NCBI GenBank assembly: GCA_947625195.1
Contig: CANQNK010000006.1
Coordinates: forward strand, 28,955-92,954
Direction of reading: 5' to 3'
DNA: 64,000 nt
From: an uncultured Clostridia bacterium
GTDB taxonomy: Bacteria; Bacillota; Clostridia; Oscillospirales; Ruminococcaceae
The position numbers and the translations under genes were made by a program. Position 1 is the first letter of the stretch, and every line of letters begins with the position of its first letter. Shown here piece after piece: positions 39,023 through 48,467 of the stretch. The notes beneath the pieces were generated by a model. The model worked only from the letters and a program-made list of their open reading frames with translations, did not search any database and was not told the DNA's origin.

Positions 39023-40402
39023 TCAGTCTGCAAGAGGCTTTATCACCCTTTTATATATTCTTGAGAAAAATACTAAGCAAAGAGTAAGTGACATAAGCTC
39101 TGCTATCGGGAATGACAGCCATATCACGTTTATCGAATCAAACATGCTGGCAAGTATATAAGCCGCAGGTACAAGTATCACAAGCTGTCGGCATATTGAT
39201 ATTATCATTGAGTATATTCCGTGACCGAGAGCCTGGATTGTCGATATGATTATTATGCAAAATCCTGCAAACAAAAATGACGGCGCTATTTCACGAAACG
39301 CTATTGAGCCCATTTGTATCATCTCAGGATCGTCTGTAAACATTTTTAAAAACAGAGAGGGCACTATCTCAAACAGCGAAAATCCCACAATCATAACCGA
39401 AACCGCAATTATCATTCCGAGCTTCATTGTAGACATAATGCGCTTTTTGTGATTTGCACCGTAATTATATGCGATAATAGGCACCATACCGTTGTTCATT
39501 CCGAATATCGGCATAAAGATAAACGACTGTACTTTAAAGTAAACGCCAAGAACGTTTACGCCGTTTTTTGCAACATTTTCCGGAAACATATAGCAGATTT
39601 TATTTAACGTGAGCGTCATAACAGAGGTTATCGACTGCATTATAATGGCCGGAACGCCCACTGAGTAAATCTTTTTTATGATCCTTCCCGATGGTCTGAA
39701 GCCCTTGAGGGAAATGTTAAGCTCCTTATTAAACTTAAGGTTAAAAACCAAGCCCATAAGCGCCGCTACAATCTGTCCTATAACAGTAGCTATTGCCGCT
39801 CCCATAGCGTCAAGCTTCGGGAAACCGAAGTATCCGAATATGAGTATCGGGTCAAGTATCAGATTTATTATTGCTCCCGTGCCCTGCATTATCATGCTGT
39901 AAATCGTTTTTCCCGTTGACTGCAAAAGCCTCTCAAAGGTTACCTGAAAAAACAGACCGAACGAAAAAATCGTGACTATCGATAGATAATCAATTCCGTA
40001 ATCCTGTATCGACTTTGTCGGCGTTTGAAAGCTGTAAAACATTTTAACGGCAAAAAGTCCGAACATCAGCGCCAAAATCCATGAAAGCGCCGTCAAAAAC
40101 AATGCGTTTGTTGCGGTCTTGTTAGCCTCTGAAAACTTTTTCATTCCAAGATTTTTAGACAGGTACGCGTTTACTCCTACGCCGGTTCCCGCCGCTATCG
40201 CTATCATAAACGTCTGCACCGGAAACGCCAGCGAAACCGCCGCAAGCGCGTGCTGCTCTTCATCTACTCTAGCCACAAAAACGCTGTCCACAATATTGTA
40301 AAGCGCCTGCACCAGCATTGAAATTATCATCGGCAGCGACATAGTAATAAGCAGTTTATTTGTGGGCATTGTACCCATTTTGTTTTCTTTTACTTCTTCC
40401 AT
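39023..40402 (-). CDS. MATE-family efflux transporter
   Basis: 459 aa with about 12 membrane helices in two halves, each opening with the MATE pattern (LLITMSLPMIISMLVQALYNIVDSVFV and IIKKIYSVGVPAIIMQSITSVMTLTLN). It would export cationic drugs or metabolites driven by Na+ or H+. Start MEEVKENK follows GGACATATAAAG. Monocistronic; no regulator adjacent. Confidence 0.93.
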   Translation of the reverse strand: MEEVKENKMGTMPTNKLLITMSLPMIISMLVQALYNIVDSVFVARVDEEQHALAAVSLAFPVQTFMIAIAAGTGVGVNAYLSKNLGMKKFSEANKTATNALFLTALSWILALMFGLFAVKMFYSFQTPTKSIQDYGIDYLSIVTIFSFGLFFQVTFERLLQSTGKTIYSMIMQGTGAIINLILDPILIFGYFGFPKLDAMGAAIATVIGQIVAALMGLVFNLKFNKELNISLKGFRPSGRIIKKIYSVGVPAIIMQSITSVMTLTLNKICYMFPENVAKNGVNVLGVYFKVQSFIFMPIFGMNNGMVPIIAYNYGANHKKRIMSTMKLGMIIAVSVMIVGFSLFEIVPSLFLKMFTDDPEMIQMGSIAFREIAPSFLFAGFCIIIISTIQALGHGIYSMIISICRQLVILVPAAYILASMFDSINVIWLSFPIAELMSLTLCLVFFSRIYKRVIKPLAD

Positions 40403-40537
40403 TCTTTATATGTCCTTTCATAACACTTACATCGATCCTCTTAACACACAAGTGTAATTATACCACTTTTGTGTCGAATTTAAAAGACATTAAAACATAG
40501 AAAAACAAAGAACAAAAAAGAATTTTTTTAGCGTACT

Positions 40538-41089
40538 TTACAAAATGTTCCGCTGCTTTTTTATAAAATCCCTTGACCTCAATATTGCAAGCTGCGTTTT
40601 CGCATCGGGTATCTCATCGTTTAAAACCATTTCGTACGCCTTGTCAAACGGAATTTTCACAACATCTATAAACTCGTCCTCATCAAGGTGGTTGTCCGAA
40701 AATGTAAGATCGGTCGCCAGAAACATATAGATTATCTCCGTGTCGTAAGCAACGGTTGGGTAAAGCTTGCCAAGGCTTATGATGTTGCCCGCAGTAGCTC
40801 CTATTTCTTCCTTTAGCTCTCTTGTTCCGCAGCTTATCGGATCTTCTCCCTCTTCACGCTTTCCGGCTGGGATTTCCAAAAGCACAGCCTTATAAGGATA
40901 ACGGAACTGCTTAACAAAATAAACATCTCCGCTTCTGTCAATCGGAAGCACGCATACACCGCCCGAATGATGCACAAGTTCCCTTATTGTTTTCTCACCG
41001 TTTTCAAGCAGAGCCACTTCTCTGGTGACTCTTATGATCTTTCCGTTGTAAACTTCCTTAACTGACAGAGTTTTTTCCTCTAAATGCAT
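40538..41089 (-). CDS. NUDIX hydrolase, ADP-ribose pyrophosphatase type
   Basis: Start at MHLEEKT (41089) with GGAGGAAAAGAAA ahead. 183 aa with the complete NUDIX box GKREEGEDPISCGTRELKEE plus IG, and the flanking VLPIDRSGDVYFVKQFRYPY typical of ADP-sugar pyrophosphatases. It hydrolyses ADP-ribose or related nucleotides. Its start overlaps the 3' end of the YfhO-family gene by 10 bp, so the two are translationally coupled although no shared role is known. Confidence 0.93.
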   Translation of the reverse strand: MHLEEKTLSVKEVYNGKIIRVTREVALLENGEKTIRELVHHSGGVCVLPIDRSGDVYFVKQFRYPYKAVLLEIPAGKREEGEDPISCGTRELKEEIGATAGNIISLGKLYPTVAYDTEIIYMFLATDLTFSDNHLDEDEFIDVVKIPFDKAYEMVLNDEIPDAKTQLAILRSRDFIKKQRNIL

Positions 41090-43404
41090 TTTCTTTTCCT
41101 CCTTACGCAAACAAGAATATATATCGCAAAAAGACATAAGCCGACAGCACTGAGCACTGCGCCCTCCTTTACACCATAGGTGAAGTATGAAAATTCGATT
41201 CTGCTTTCTCCCTTTCCCACAAAAACGGCGGTAAGTCCGTTATCCACCTTTAAAACTTCGGTGTCATTTCCGTTTACCTTCGCTGAAAAGCCCTTATCAT
41301 ACGGCACGCTGAAGAGAACTACTCCTTCTGTGTCTGTATCTATATTTGCCGAGAATCCGTATGCTGTGTACTCAAAATCCGTACAGCAGGAATCCCTCAG
41401 CTTATCCGCCGCATCCTTTAATACAAAGGTATTAAACACCGTTCTGGGCTTATTCACCTCAGTCAATACACCCGAAAGAGACTTTTGCATATTCTCATCA
41501 AGCACTACGGAATTGAGCAGCATCTGGCACTTCTGATAGGTTGAGAGGTTGTCAAAATCATTCTTTGAAATATACTTGTCAAACAGAATTCCCATCGGCA
41601 GGTAATTTTCGTTTTCATATATCTTATATCCGCTTTGCGTGTCGATATGCTTAAAGCCATTTTCGTCAAAGTCATTTTCGTCGTCATCGTCGATCTCATC
41701 AAGATAATACTTGACCGACAAAAGCGAGCGCAAAGATGTGTAGTCCGTGTCTATTCTTGAAGCCACATCTCTTGTAAGTCCCAGAGAAATATAAAACTCC
41801 ATTATGGACGTTGAAACATTCGTGTTAAAGCACCTCATAGTCGGATAGTTCCAGAACATAGGGAAATTGTCTGTGTTCTCGCTGGTTTCTATTCGGTAAA
41901 AGGTATCAGATTCAGGAAGGCTTATATCCGCATTGACCGACTTCGCAAGGTACTCTTCCGGATACGGTCCCTGAGAAATTCCGTAATAGACGTTTATTGC
42001 CAAAAACAAGGCAGAGCATACGGCAGTCATCAATGCCACTCTGCGGCAATACCTTTCGTCTTTTTTTATATAGTATATCAAAAGAACCGCAATAAGGAAA
42101 AACGCAAGTGTTATCGCCGCCTGCAAAATAAACAGCGTATCGTACTCTGCCATTTCAAAAAAACGGATATTTCCGTCTTCATCTCTTGATGGCAAAAAGT
42201 ATATAAGAATAAACAGAGCCGTTATTATCCCAGTTGGTACAACGCCCTTTTTTATGTCAACCTCGTCCGCCTTATCAAAGCAGTACGCCGTCATCAGCGC
42301 GGTTATAAGTGAAAACTCATAAAACCACCTTGCATAATAAGTCGTATTAAAGAGCTGAAACGATGCATTTAGTATCGGCACAAGCGCGATCACAAAAAGC
42401 GTTATGCAAAGCGTTTTTAAAAAGCTTTTTTTCCTGACTCTTATAAAAGCAATTACGCCTATCATAGAAAACAGCGGCAGATATCCCGCAATAGACGCCC
42501 AGTTAGCATTGTCGGGACTGAAAAGATTGCTGCGCGCAGGCGGATCCGGCATCATAAAAAACGACTGAATGATCCTGAGCAGTCTGTACTTATCGGAATA
42601 CACGACCAGATCAAGCCCTGACAGAGTTTCGTCAAGCCTTGGGTTATCCACAATAGACAAAGCGCTTGGCAGCAGAATTACGGCAGCAATAAGTATTCCC
42701 AAGCCACACTCCAAAACTATTCCAAAACACTTTTTAATTGTAATGTCAAAGCCCCCGCCTTTATAAATACAGCGAACGGCAAAATAAATCAAAAAGAATA
42801 TTCCCTCTGAAATAAAAAAGTAATAGTTTGTCAATGCCACTAGCGCAGTCACAAGAGCCAAAGCTGCCCTTCTGCCGTCATTTACATACATCTCAAGAGC
42901 CAGAAGCAACAAAGGGAAAAACGCGGCGGCATCGTGAAAATGATAAAAAAAGAAATTATAACACTGAGCCCCAGAAAATGCGTAAAGCATTGATCCTATA
43001 AAGCAGGCAGAATTTTTCTTTAAAAATCTCTGCATAAAGGCGTATGACGTTAATGCGGCAACCGCCGTCTTAAGAGCCATTATTATCGGCATAACGTATA
43101 TCACAGCACCCTGTGGCACAAGCAGCGTAAGATAGAAAAACACGCTTCCCGTATTGTAAAATGAGTATGACGTAAAAAGACTTGAGCCTAAATCTGTACC
43201 CCAATCAAAGCCGAACAGTCCGTTTTGTCTTATCTCTTTATTCACGTGATAGTAAAATGGTATCTCCTGCGAATTGTAATCACCGTAATAGGTAAAAATT
43301 CCGCCGTTATATATTATCATAGGCAGCAGTACCGCAAGCATTATAGTAAACGCCGTGAAAAACACATAAGCATAGCCCTTTTTTTGGCTCAGACTTTCTG
43401 TCAA
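41080..43404 (-). CDS. YfhO-family membrane glycosyltransferase-like protein
   Basis: 774 aa: a signal-anchor helix, about 12 further membrane segments up to residue ~480 and one at the C-terminus (GAVLSAVGLCLFAIYILVCV), with a large extracytoplasmic domain between. The start pattern (MIIYNGGIFTYYGDYNSQEIPFYYH) and NTTYYARWFYEFSL are typical of YfhO (GT-C fold), which in Bacillus adds sugars to lipoteichoic acid. The acceptor here is unknown. The C-terminal DxEGVVLFSVPYDKGFSAKVNG segment is a conserved YfhO mark. Confidence 0.88.
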   Translation of the reverse strand: MTESLSQKKGYAYVFFTAFTIMLAVLLPMIIYNGGIFTYYGDYNSQEIPFYYHVNKEIRQNGLFGFDWGTDLGSSLFTSYSFYNTGSVFFYLTLLVPQGAVIYVMPIIMALKTAVAALTSYAFMQRFLKKNSACFIGSMLYAFSGAQCYNFFFYHFHDAAAFFPLLLLALEMYVNDGRRAALALVTALVALTNYYFFISEGIFFLIYFAVRCIYKGGGFDITIKKCFGIVLECGLGILIAAVILLPSALSIVDNPRLDETLSGLDLVVYSDKYRLLRIIQSFFMMPDPPARSNLFSPDNANWASIAGYLPLFSMIGVIAFIRVRKKSFLKTLCITLFVIALVPILNASFQLFNTTYYARWFYEFSLITALMTAYCFDKADEVDIKKGVVPTGIITALFILIYFLPSRDEDGNIRFFEMAEYDTLFILQAAITLAFFLIAVLLIYYIKKDERYCRRVALMTAVCSALFLAINVYYGISQGPYPEEYLAKSVNADISLPESDTFYRIETSENTDNFPMFWNYPTMRCFNTNVSTSIMEFYISLGLTRDVASRIDTDYTSLRSLLSVKYYLDEIDDDDENDFDENGFKHIDTQSGYKIYENENYLPMGILFDKYISKNDFDNLSTYQKCQMLLNSVVLDENMQKSLSGVLTEVNKPRTVFNTFVLKDAADKLRDSCCTDFEYTAYGFSANIDTDTEGVVLFSVPYDKGFSAKVNGNDTEVLKVDNGLTAVFVGKGESRIEFSYFTYGVKEGAVLSAVGLCLFAIYILVCVRRKRKCI

Positions 43405-43465
43405 CTCGTATCCCTCCTTATCACGCTTACGTAATTATACTACATAAAAGCCTTTTCAGTCAATA

Positions 43466-43494
43466 TTGAAATAATACTGTTTTTATGTTATACT
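43466..43494 (+). promoter_or_regulatory. yjbQ-ydcF promoter
   Basis: TTGAAA, 17-bp spacer, TATACT, 28 bases before the start codon. Confidence 0.7.
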
Positions 43495-43521
43495 GATAAA
43501 AAAACATAGGAGTGGAAAACA

Positions 43522-43917
43522 ATGATATACGAATATACATTAAAAACAGAGCGGCAGAATTTTTACAGCATAACAAGCTCTGTCAAAGACGCTGTAAAGC
43601 GCAGCGGTGTTATAAACGGCATAGCGGTAGTTTACTGTCCGCATACTACCGCCGGCATAACCATAAACGAAAACGCCGATCCTGACGTTGTAAAGGACCT
43701 TTTATTTGCGCTTGATATGACATATCCCGACCGAAAGGAGTTTCGCCACGCCGAAGGGAACACTGCGGCACATCTTAAATCATCGGTAATGGGCGTTTCC
43801 AAAACGATAATTATAGATAACGGCAGACTTATGCTTGGAACCTGGCAGGGGGTTTACTTTACCGAATTCGACGGGCCCAGAATAAGAAAATATTACGTTA
43901 AGGTTATTTCTGAATAA
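43522..43917 (+). CDS. YjbQ/UPF0047-family protein
   Basis: 131 aa, a complete YjbQ: VVYCPHTTAGITINENADPDV, HAEGNTAAHLKSSVMG and LGTWQGVYFTEFDGPR. The conserved His and Asp residues and the trimeric fold are known; a thiamine-phosphate synthase side activity has been reported, but the true role is unsettled. ATG is preceded by TAGGAGTGGAA. The stop overlaps the start of the next gene by one base (TAATG). Confidence 0.93.
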   Translation: MIYEYTLKTERQNFYSITSSVKDAVKRSGVINGIAVVYCPHTTAGITINENADPDVVKDLLFALDMTYPDRKEFRHAEGNTAAHLKSSVMGVSKTIIIDNGRLMLGTWQGVYFTEFDGPRIRKYYVKVISE

Positions 43918-44678
43918 TGAGCGCGGTCAGATATTTTTTGATTGCCTTTGAAATAATTGGGCTTTGTGTTTTTCTGCTCCCGATTTTTGTAGACACCGTG
44001 AATGCAGGCAACACAATAGGAGTTTTGTTTTTTACTTTCCTTTTATTCATAACCTCACAGTCCGACAAGGTTTCTTCATTTGTAAGTATCCTCCTACGGC
44101 GCACATTCGGAAAAGTTGCCTTGATTGCTGCGGCAATTATTATTGCGGCATTTTTAATACTTGCCGTGCTTTTGTCTGTATTGATGATAAAAGCACAGCT
44201 AAATAAGCCCGTCGGTGACACTACCGTTGTCGTTTTGGGCTGCAAAGTTAGGGGCGAACGTCCAAGCAGAATGCTCAGGTATCGTCTTGACAAAGCCTGC
44301 GAATATCTTAAAGACAATGAAAACACCGTTTGCATCGTATCCGGAGGTAAGGGCAAGGACGAGGCTATTTCCGAAGCGCAGTGTATGTTTAACTATCTCA
44401 CAAACAAAGGTATCCCGGCAGACAGGGTAATAATGGAGGATAAAAGCACCAACACCTATCAAAATATCGCTTTCTCCAAGGAAATCATCAAGCAGAGAAA
44501 TCTGCCCGAAAATATAACGATAGTCACAGACGGATTTCACCAGTACCGGGCGTCTTACATCGCAAAGCGGTGTAAAGTCATAAAAAGCTACTCTCTTTCG
44601 GCAAAAACCGAGCTGTTTTTCCTGCCAACCTATTGGGTAAGAGAATGGGCGGCAATTTTATACGAATGGGTAAAATAA
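43917..44678 (+). CDS. YdcF/DUF218-family membrane protein
   Basis: 253 aa. Three N-terminal membrane segments (about 4-26, 33-50, 62-85) then a DUF218 domain outside: VVVLGCKVRGERPSRMLRYRLDKA, CIVSGGKGKDEAISEAQCM, IMEDKSTNTYQNI and VTDGFHQYRA. Family members such as SanA/YdcF affect cell-envelope integrity and bind SAM or lipid-linked substrates; the exact function is unknown. Coupled to yjbQ. Confidence 0.92.
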   Translation: MSAVRYFLIAFEIIGLCVFLLPIFVDTVNAGNTIGVLFFTFLLFITSQSDKVSSFVSILLRRTFGKVALIAAAIIIAAFLILAVLLSVLMIKAQLNKPVGDTTVVVLGCKVRGERPSRMLRYRLDKACEYLKDNENTVCIVSGGKGKDEAISEAQCMFNYLTNKGIPADRVIMEDKSTNTYQNIAFSKEIIKQRNLPENITIVTDGFHQYRASYIAKRCKVIKSYSLSAKTELFFLPTYWVREWAAILYEWVK

Positions 44679-44686
44679 AGTAATAT

Positions 44687-44716
44687 AGGGGCGTCATCTT
44701 AACTGATGACGCCCCT
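44687..44716. terminator. Terminator after ydcF
   Basis: AGGGGCGTCATC-TTAACT-GATGACGCCCCT, perfect 12-bp stem then TTGCTTTTT. Shared with the leftward 44746 gene. Confidence 0.92.
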
Positions 44717-44745
44717 TTGCTTTTTAATATAATACTTATATACTC

Positions 44746-45213
44746 TTATTTGTCTATCGGGATAATCTCCGTCAGGTTGACCCAATAATTGTCCTCCTGA
44801 GACCAGAAGATAAAGTCGTCCTTAGCCTTGCTGTAAAACACAGGTATTCCCTCGTCGTATACATCCGATACCAGGTTTTTGTCGGGAATCTCTCCATTTT
44901 CAGCTTTTGCGACGGTCAGACCTATGAACTCATAACCGTCAAGTACGCTACTGTCAAGCTTTGAAAGCTCTCCGTCATATATATCATCATACAAAAGATA
45001 TTCGTACAGCTTATTGTAGTAAAATCTGTGGTTTGCCTCTTTGATAGGTACATCAAGCTTGACTTTAAGTTTAGGTGAGGTGACGGTACCGGAAACTTTT
45101 TGTACAGTAGTTGGCTCGTTTAACGAGTCATCAATGCTACTGTCATCATCGCCGCAAGCTGAAAGAGCAAAAATCAAAGCGAAAAGCAATAATACCAGAT
45201 TTACTTTCTTCAT
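44746..45213 (-). CDS. Lipoprotein, unknown function
   Basis: 155 aa with a lipoprotein signal (LLFALIFALSACGDDD, Cys20), an acidic Ser/Asp linker, then a ~120-residue domain (VKLDVPIKEANHRFYYNKLYEYLLYDD...VSDVYDEGIPVFYSKAKDDFIFWSQED) that I do not recognise. Third and last gene of an envelope cassette with the six-helix protein (gap 9 bp). Translocated and lipid-anchored outside. Confidence 0.75.
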   Translation of the reverse strand: MKKVNLVLLLFALIFALSACGDDDSSIDDSLNEPTTVQKVSGTVTSPKLKVKLDVPIKEANHRFYYNKLYEYLLYDDIYDGELSKLDSSVLDGYEFIGLTVAKAENGEIPDKNLVSDVYDEGIPVFYSKAKDDFIFWSQEDNYWVNLTEIIPIDK

Positions 45214-45222
45214 ACGATACTC

Positions 45223-45792
45223 CTATGCTACTCCTTTATTGCATTTATAAAACAAATGAGATATAACCGAAACTGTTAACAGAATTACCCATCCGAATAT
45301 TACTACAAACATCTCGTGAGAATTAAAATATGTATTAAATCCTATTGAATCTCTAAGGGAAATAAACAAATTCGGAAAATACCATATAATTAAATATGAT
45401 GCTGTTGCCAAAAATGTCAGAAAAAGACAAATCACATTTTTCTTCATTACCCCGGTTGCAAAGAAATACAGCAGTAAGAATACATAGATTATTTCAAATG
45501 TAGAAATCGGAAAATCAAAGTCAAGCTTGACACTGAACGCCGCTATAATAAGCTTTACCAAAAGTAACATTATAGCAACAGACGATAATACACTAATAAC
45601 ATAAGCTTTGGCTTTTATACACTTTACCAAGGACGCCGACATTATTCCTATGCTCAGCACACAAGCTAATGAGGTCGTTATAACATAACTTATATTAGAA
45701 TATGTGAGTTCAAAAACTATTCTTGAAACTGATAATATCGCAAGCACCAAAACAAAAGGCATTGCCTGCAAAAATAACGATTTTTGTTTCAT
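45223..45792 (-). CDS. Six-helix integral membrane protein, unknown function
   Basis: Start at MKQKSLFL (45792) with AGAGGTG 6 bases ahead; the ORF-track start three codons upstream has none. 189 aa with six hydrophobic segments at about 5-25, 32-53, 61-83, 95-113, 120-141 and 160-182 and very short loops, almost no soluble part. AT-rich. No family recognised; gene lies between a secreted protein and a lipoprotein on the same strand. Confidence 0.7.
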   Translation of the reverse strand: MKQKSLFLQAMPFVLVLAILSVSRIVFELTYSNISYVITTSLACVLSIGIMSASLVKCIKAKAYVISVLSSVAIMLLLVKLIIAAFSVKLDFDFPISTFEIIYVFLLLYFFATGVMKKNVICLFLTFLATASYLIIWYFPNLFISLRDSIGFNTYFNSHEMFVVIFGWVILLTVSVISHLFYKCNKGVA

Positions 45793-45825
45793 TAATAACA
45801 CCTCTGTTTAATATTAAGCCTTAAA

Positions 45826-46419
45826 CTAGACTTTTAAATATTGACTATAATGCGAAACTTTAAATTCATTTAAATTAACTCTTTGTTTACCATTACTACT
45901 TGGATTCGTGAATTTAAAACAGTATTTATGAGATTTATTCATATTACTGTATTTAAGGTTCCATGAATATGATGAACAGTCATTAAGACTCGAACTAACT
46001 TTAACCTTTGTTGAAGTACTACTGTCCATGTCAATTAATATTACTTCCAAAGGTAAATTAAAAGTATCAGATGAATATGCCCTTCCCTTCATATACATTA
46101 GACCATAATTATTTGATTTAAAATAGTATGCAGAAAACAATGGACTAACATCCCAATATCCAGTTCCAGAATAATAATTAACTTTAGACAAATCATAGAA
46201 TTTTGTAGGTTTGTAAGCACCTCTTTCAGTCTCAACATACGGCTCTGTTTCACAAGTAACACTGACACCTGCATCAACAGTTATCTCAAGAGAGATATCC
46301 CCTGTATCATAATAATAAGTTTCTTTTTCTCCTTCATTAGATGCACTTGCGTAAATTCCGCAACACCATGCACATGCAGCTGCAACAGCAACTGAAACTA
46401 CTTTTTGAAATCTTTTCAT
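45826..46419 (-). CDS. Secreted protein, unknown function
   Basis: 197 aa; signal peptide VVSVAVAAACAWCCGIYASASN with likely cleavage after ASA, then an acidic stretch and a beta-rich domain (VNYYSGTGYWDVSPLFSAYYFKSNN..., SYSWNLKYSNMNKSHKYCFKFTNPSSNGKQRVN). The segment with Trp, Tyr and Ser/Asn pattern is like small beta-sandwich secreted proteins with similarity to bacteriocin or surface-adhesion modules, but no named family fits. GGAGG precedes the start. First gene of a three-gene cassette that is clearly more AT-rich than its neighbours, suggesting acquired DNA. Confidence 0.7.
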   Translation of the reverse strand: MKRFQKVVSVAVAAACAWCCGIYASASNEGEKETYYYDTGDISLEITVDAGVSVTCETEPYVETERGAYKPTKFYDLSKVNYYSGTGYWDVSPLFSAYYFKSNNYGLMYMKGRAYSSDTFNLPLEVILIDMDSSTSTKVKVSSSLNDCSSYSWNLKYSNMNKSHKYCFKFTNPSSNGKQRVNLNEFKVSHYSQYLKV

Positions 46420-46563
46420 AATTAACCTCCCATAATATTTAGTATCAAAACTATGTGACTAACCCCTGTATTTAAACAGTCTGCGTATGATTTGCATTAA
46501 AATGCTGCTATAATAAAAACCTTTTTAAATTTTACATCGGACTATCTCCTTTCATATTTTTGT

Positions 46564-46579
46564 ACTGAGTTTACTCAGT
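46564..46579. promoter_or_regulatory. Palindrome upstream of the envelope cassette
   Basis: ACTGAGT-TT-ACTCAGT, 145 bp upstream of the secreted-protein start in a 396-bp gap. Possible operator or hairpin in the leader. Confidence 0.4.
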
Positions 46580-46683
46580 CGGGATATTCTCCAAGATAAT
46601 ATTAGCACAATAAAAAACTTTTCTATCTATATTGTAGCATACTATACAGAAAATTCAACCAATTTTTGCTAATTTTTTAAAGT

Positions 46684-46700
46684 TTGTATAAATTATACAA
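46684..46700. promoter_or_regulatory. 17-bp perfect palindrome, operator candidate
   Basis: TTGTATAA-A-TTATACAA in AT-rich intergenic DNA between the cassette and gpmI. Symmetry and length fit a dimeric repressor or activator site; no regulator gene is adjacent. Nothing else in the 46420-46775 gap is supported. Confidence 0.45.
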
Positions 46701-46775
46701 TTATATCTTTTAATATTATGCAACATATACAAGGTATTTAGTTGATTATTTTAAAAACCAAACTGTACAAATAAA

Positions 46776-46794
46776 GGCACGCTAAAAGCGTGCC
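46776..46794 (-). terminator. gpmI terminator
   Basis: GGCACGCT-AAA-AGCGTGCC, followed on the minus strand by TTTATTTG. Confidence 0.85.
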
Positions 46795-46815
46795 CTCAGT
46801 ATAAATATCACGGTA

Positions 46816-48384
46816 TTAAACCATACTGTCCTCCCAGCAGTCGGGCGCTTCAATTCCCAAAATCTTAAGCACCGTTGGGGCGACGTTTGCAAGCCCATAG
46901 TTCCCCTCTTTTATCTCAAACTTTGTATCCTTATCGTATATTATGAAAGGAACTCTGTTAAGAGAGTGAGCCGTGCGCGTCTGTATCTCGCCCTTCTTGT
47001 TTTTCTCAAGCATCTCATCGGCATTTCCATGGTCTGCCGTAACTATAAGCGTGCAGTCATACTCATCAACTACCTTGAGAAGCCTTGAAAGCCCAAGGTC
47101 AACAGACTCAACACCGATAATCGTGGCGTCCATATTTCCCGTATGTCCTACCATATCACCGTTAGGATAATTGCATCTTAAAAAGCCGTACTTTCCACTC
47201 TTAATTGCCTCGATCAGATCGTCAGTTACCTCCGCAGATTTCATCCACGGACGCTCGTCAAACGACACCTTATCAGAGGGTATCTCTTTCCAGGTCTCAA
47301 GCTTTTCTGAAAACTTTTCGCTTCTGTTTCCGTTCCAGAAATATGTCACATGACCATACTTCTGTGTTTCAGAAACCGCGTACTGATTTACTCCGGCATT
47401 AACAAGAACCTCTGAAAGAGTGTTAGTAATCTCAGGCGGATTTACAAGGTATTTTTTGGGAAGATTGAGGTCACCGTCATACTGAAGCATTCCTGCGTAT
47501 ACGACATCGGGTACTAACTCTCTGTCAAACTTGTCAAAATCCTTGTCGTCAAACGCCATAGATAACTCTATAGCTCTGTCGCCCCTGAAGTTAAACAGGA
47601 CTACGCTGTCTGAGTCGAGAATTTTTCCGACAGGCTCACCGTTTTCCGCAATTACAAAAGCAGGAAGATCCTGATCTATTATTCCTTCCGTTTCTTTTCT
47701 TGCCGTTTCAATAGCAATGGTAGCGTTTGCAAACTGTCTGCCCTTTCCGAGTACATGTGTATCCCAGCCGGCTTTTACCATAGCCCAGTCAGCCTGATAC
47801 CTGTCCATGGTTATCTTCATTCTTCCGCCGCCTGAAGCAATTTTCGCATCAAAATCGCCGTCGTTTAACGACTTCATATGGTTTTCAAGCTCATCAACAT
47901 ACTGCAAAGCCGAGGTTGCGGGAACGTCTCTACCGTCGAGAAGAATATGACACCTTACTTTTTTAACTCCGTCCTCTTTAGCCTTTGAGATCATCCTTTC
48001 AAGATGTGATATGTTCGAGTGAACATTACCGTCGGAGAGAAGTCCTATAAAGTGTAGCGTTGAATTCTTAGCCTTGCAGTTGCCAGAAATTTCCTTCCAC
48101 GTATCGCTTTCAAACATCTTTCCGCTCTCGATTGATTCGTTTACAAGCTTTGCCCCCTGGGAGTAGATCTGTCCGCAGCCGAGCGCGTTGTGTCCTACCT
48201 CAGAGTTGCCCATATCATCGTCTGTCGGAAGTCCGACTGCGCCGCCGTGAGCCTTTAAAGACGTGTTCGGACACTGTGCCAGAAGCTTATCCAGCGTTGG
48301 CGTATTCGCCTGAGATACGGCATCGCCAAGCCCGGTAACAGAGTATCCTACGCCGTCCATTACTACTAAAACAACAGGTTTCAT
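46816..48384 (-). CDS. gpmI: 2,3-bisphosphoglycerate-independent phosphoglycerate mutase
   Basis: Start at MKPVVLVV (48384) with AAAGGAGTAAATAGA ahead. 522 aa, alkaline-phosphatase fold: PVVLVVMDGVGYS, the phospho-Ser in DDMGNSEVGHNALG, RCHILLDGRDVPATSA, and VTADHGNADEM near the end, which give the Mn-binding Asp and His residues. It interconverts 3- and 2-phosphoglycerate. Downstream of pgk and tpiA on the same strand, so part of a lower-glycolysis operon. Confidence 0.97.
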   Translation of the reverse strand: MKPVVLVVMDGVGYSVTGLGDAVSQANTPTLDKLLAQCPNTSLKAHGGAVGLPTDDDMGNSEVGHNALGCGQIYSQGAKLVNESIESGKMFESDTWKEISGNCKAKNSTLHFIGLLSDGNVHSNISHLERMISKAKEDGVKKVRCHILLDGRDVPATSALQYVDELENHMKSLNDGDFDAKIASGGGRMKITMDRYQADWAMVKAGWDTHVLGKGRQFANATIAIETARKETEGIIDQDLPAFVIAENGEPVGKILDSDSVVLFNFRGDRAIELSMAFDDKDFDKFDRELVPDVVYAGMLQYDGDLNLPKKYLVNPPEITNTLSEVLVNAGVNQYAVSETQKYGHVTYFWNGNRSEKFSEKLETWKEIPSDKVSFDERPWMKSAEVTDDLIEAIKSGKYGFLRCNYPNGDMVGHTGNMDATIIGVESVDLGLSRLLKVVDEYDCTLIVTADHGNADEMLEKNKKGEIQTRTAHSLNRVPFIIYDKDTKFEIKEGNYGLANVAPTVLKILGIEAPDCWEDSMV

Positions 48385-48467
48385 TCTATTTACTCCTTTA
48401 GATTGCAATATATTTATTCAGATAACGAAAATAGTACGCAAGATAATGCACGATCTGGTGCTTACAC

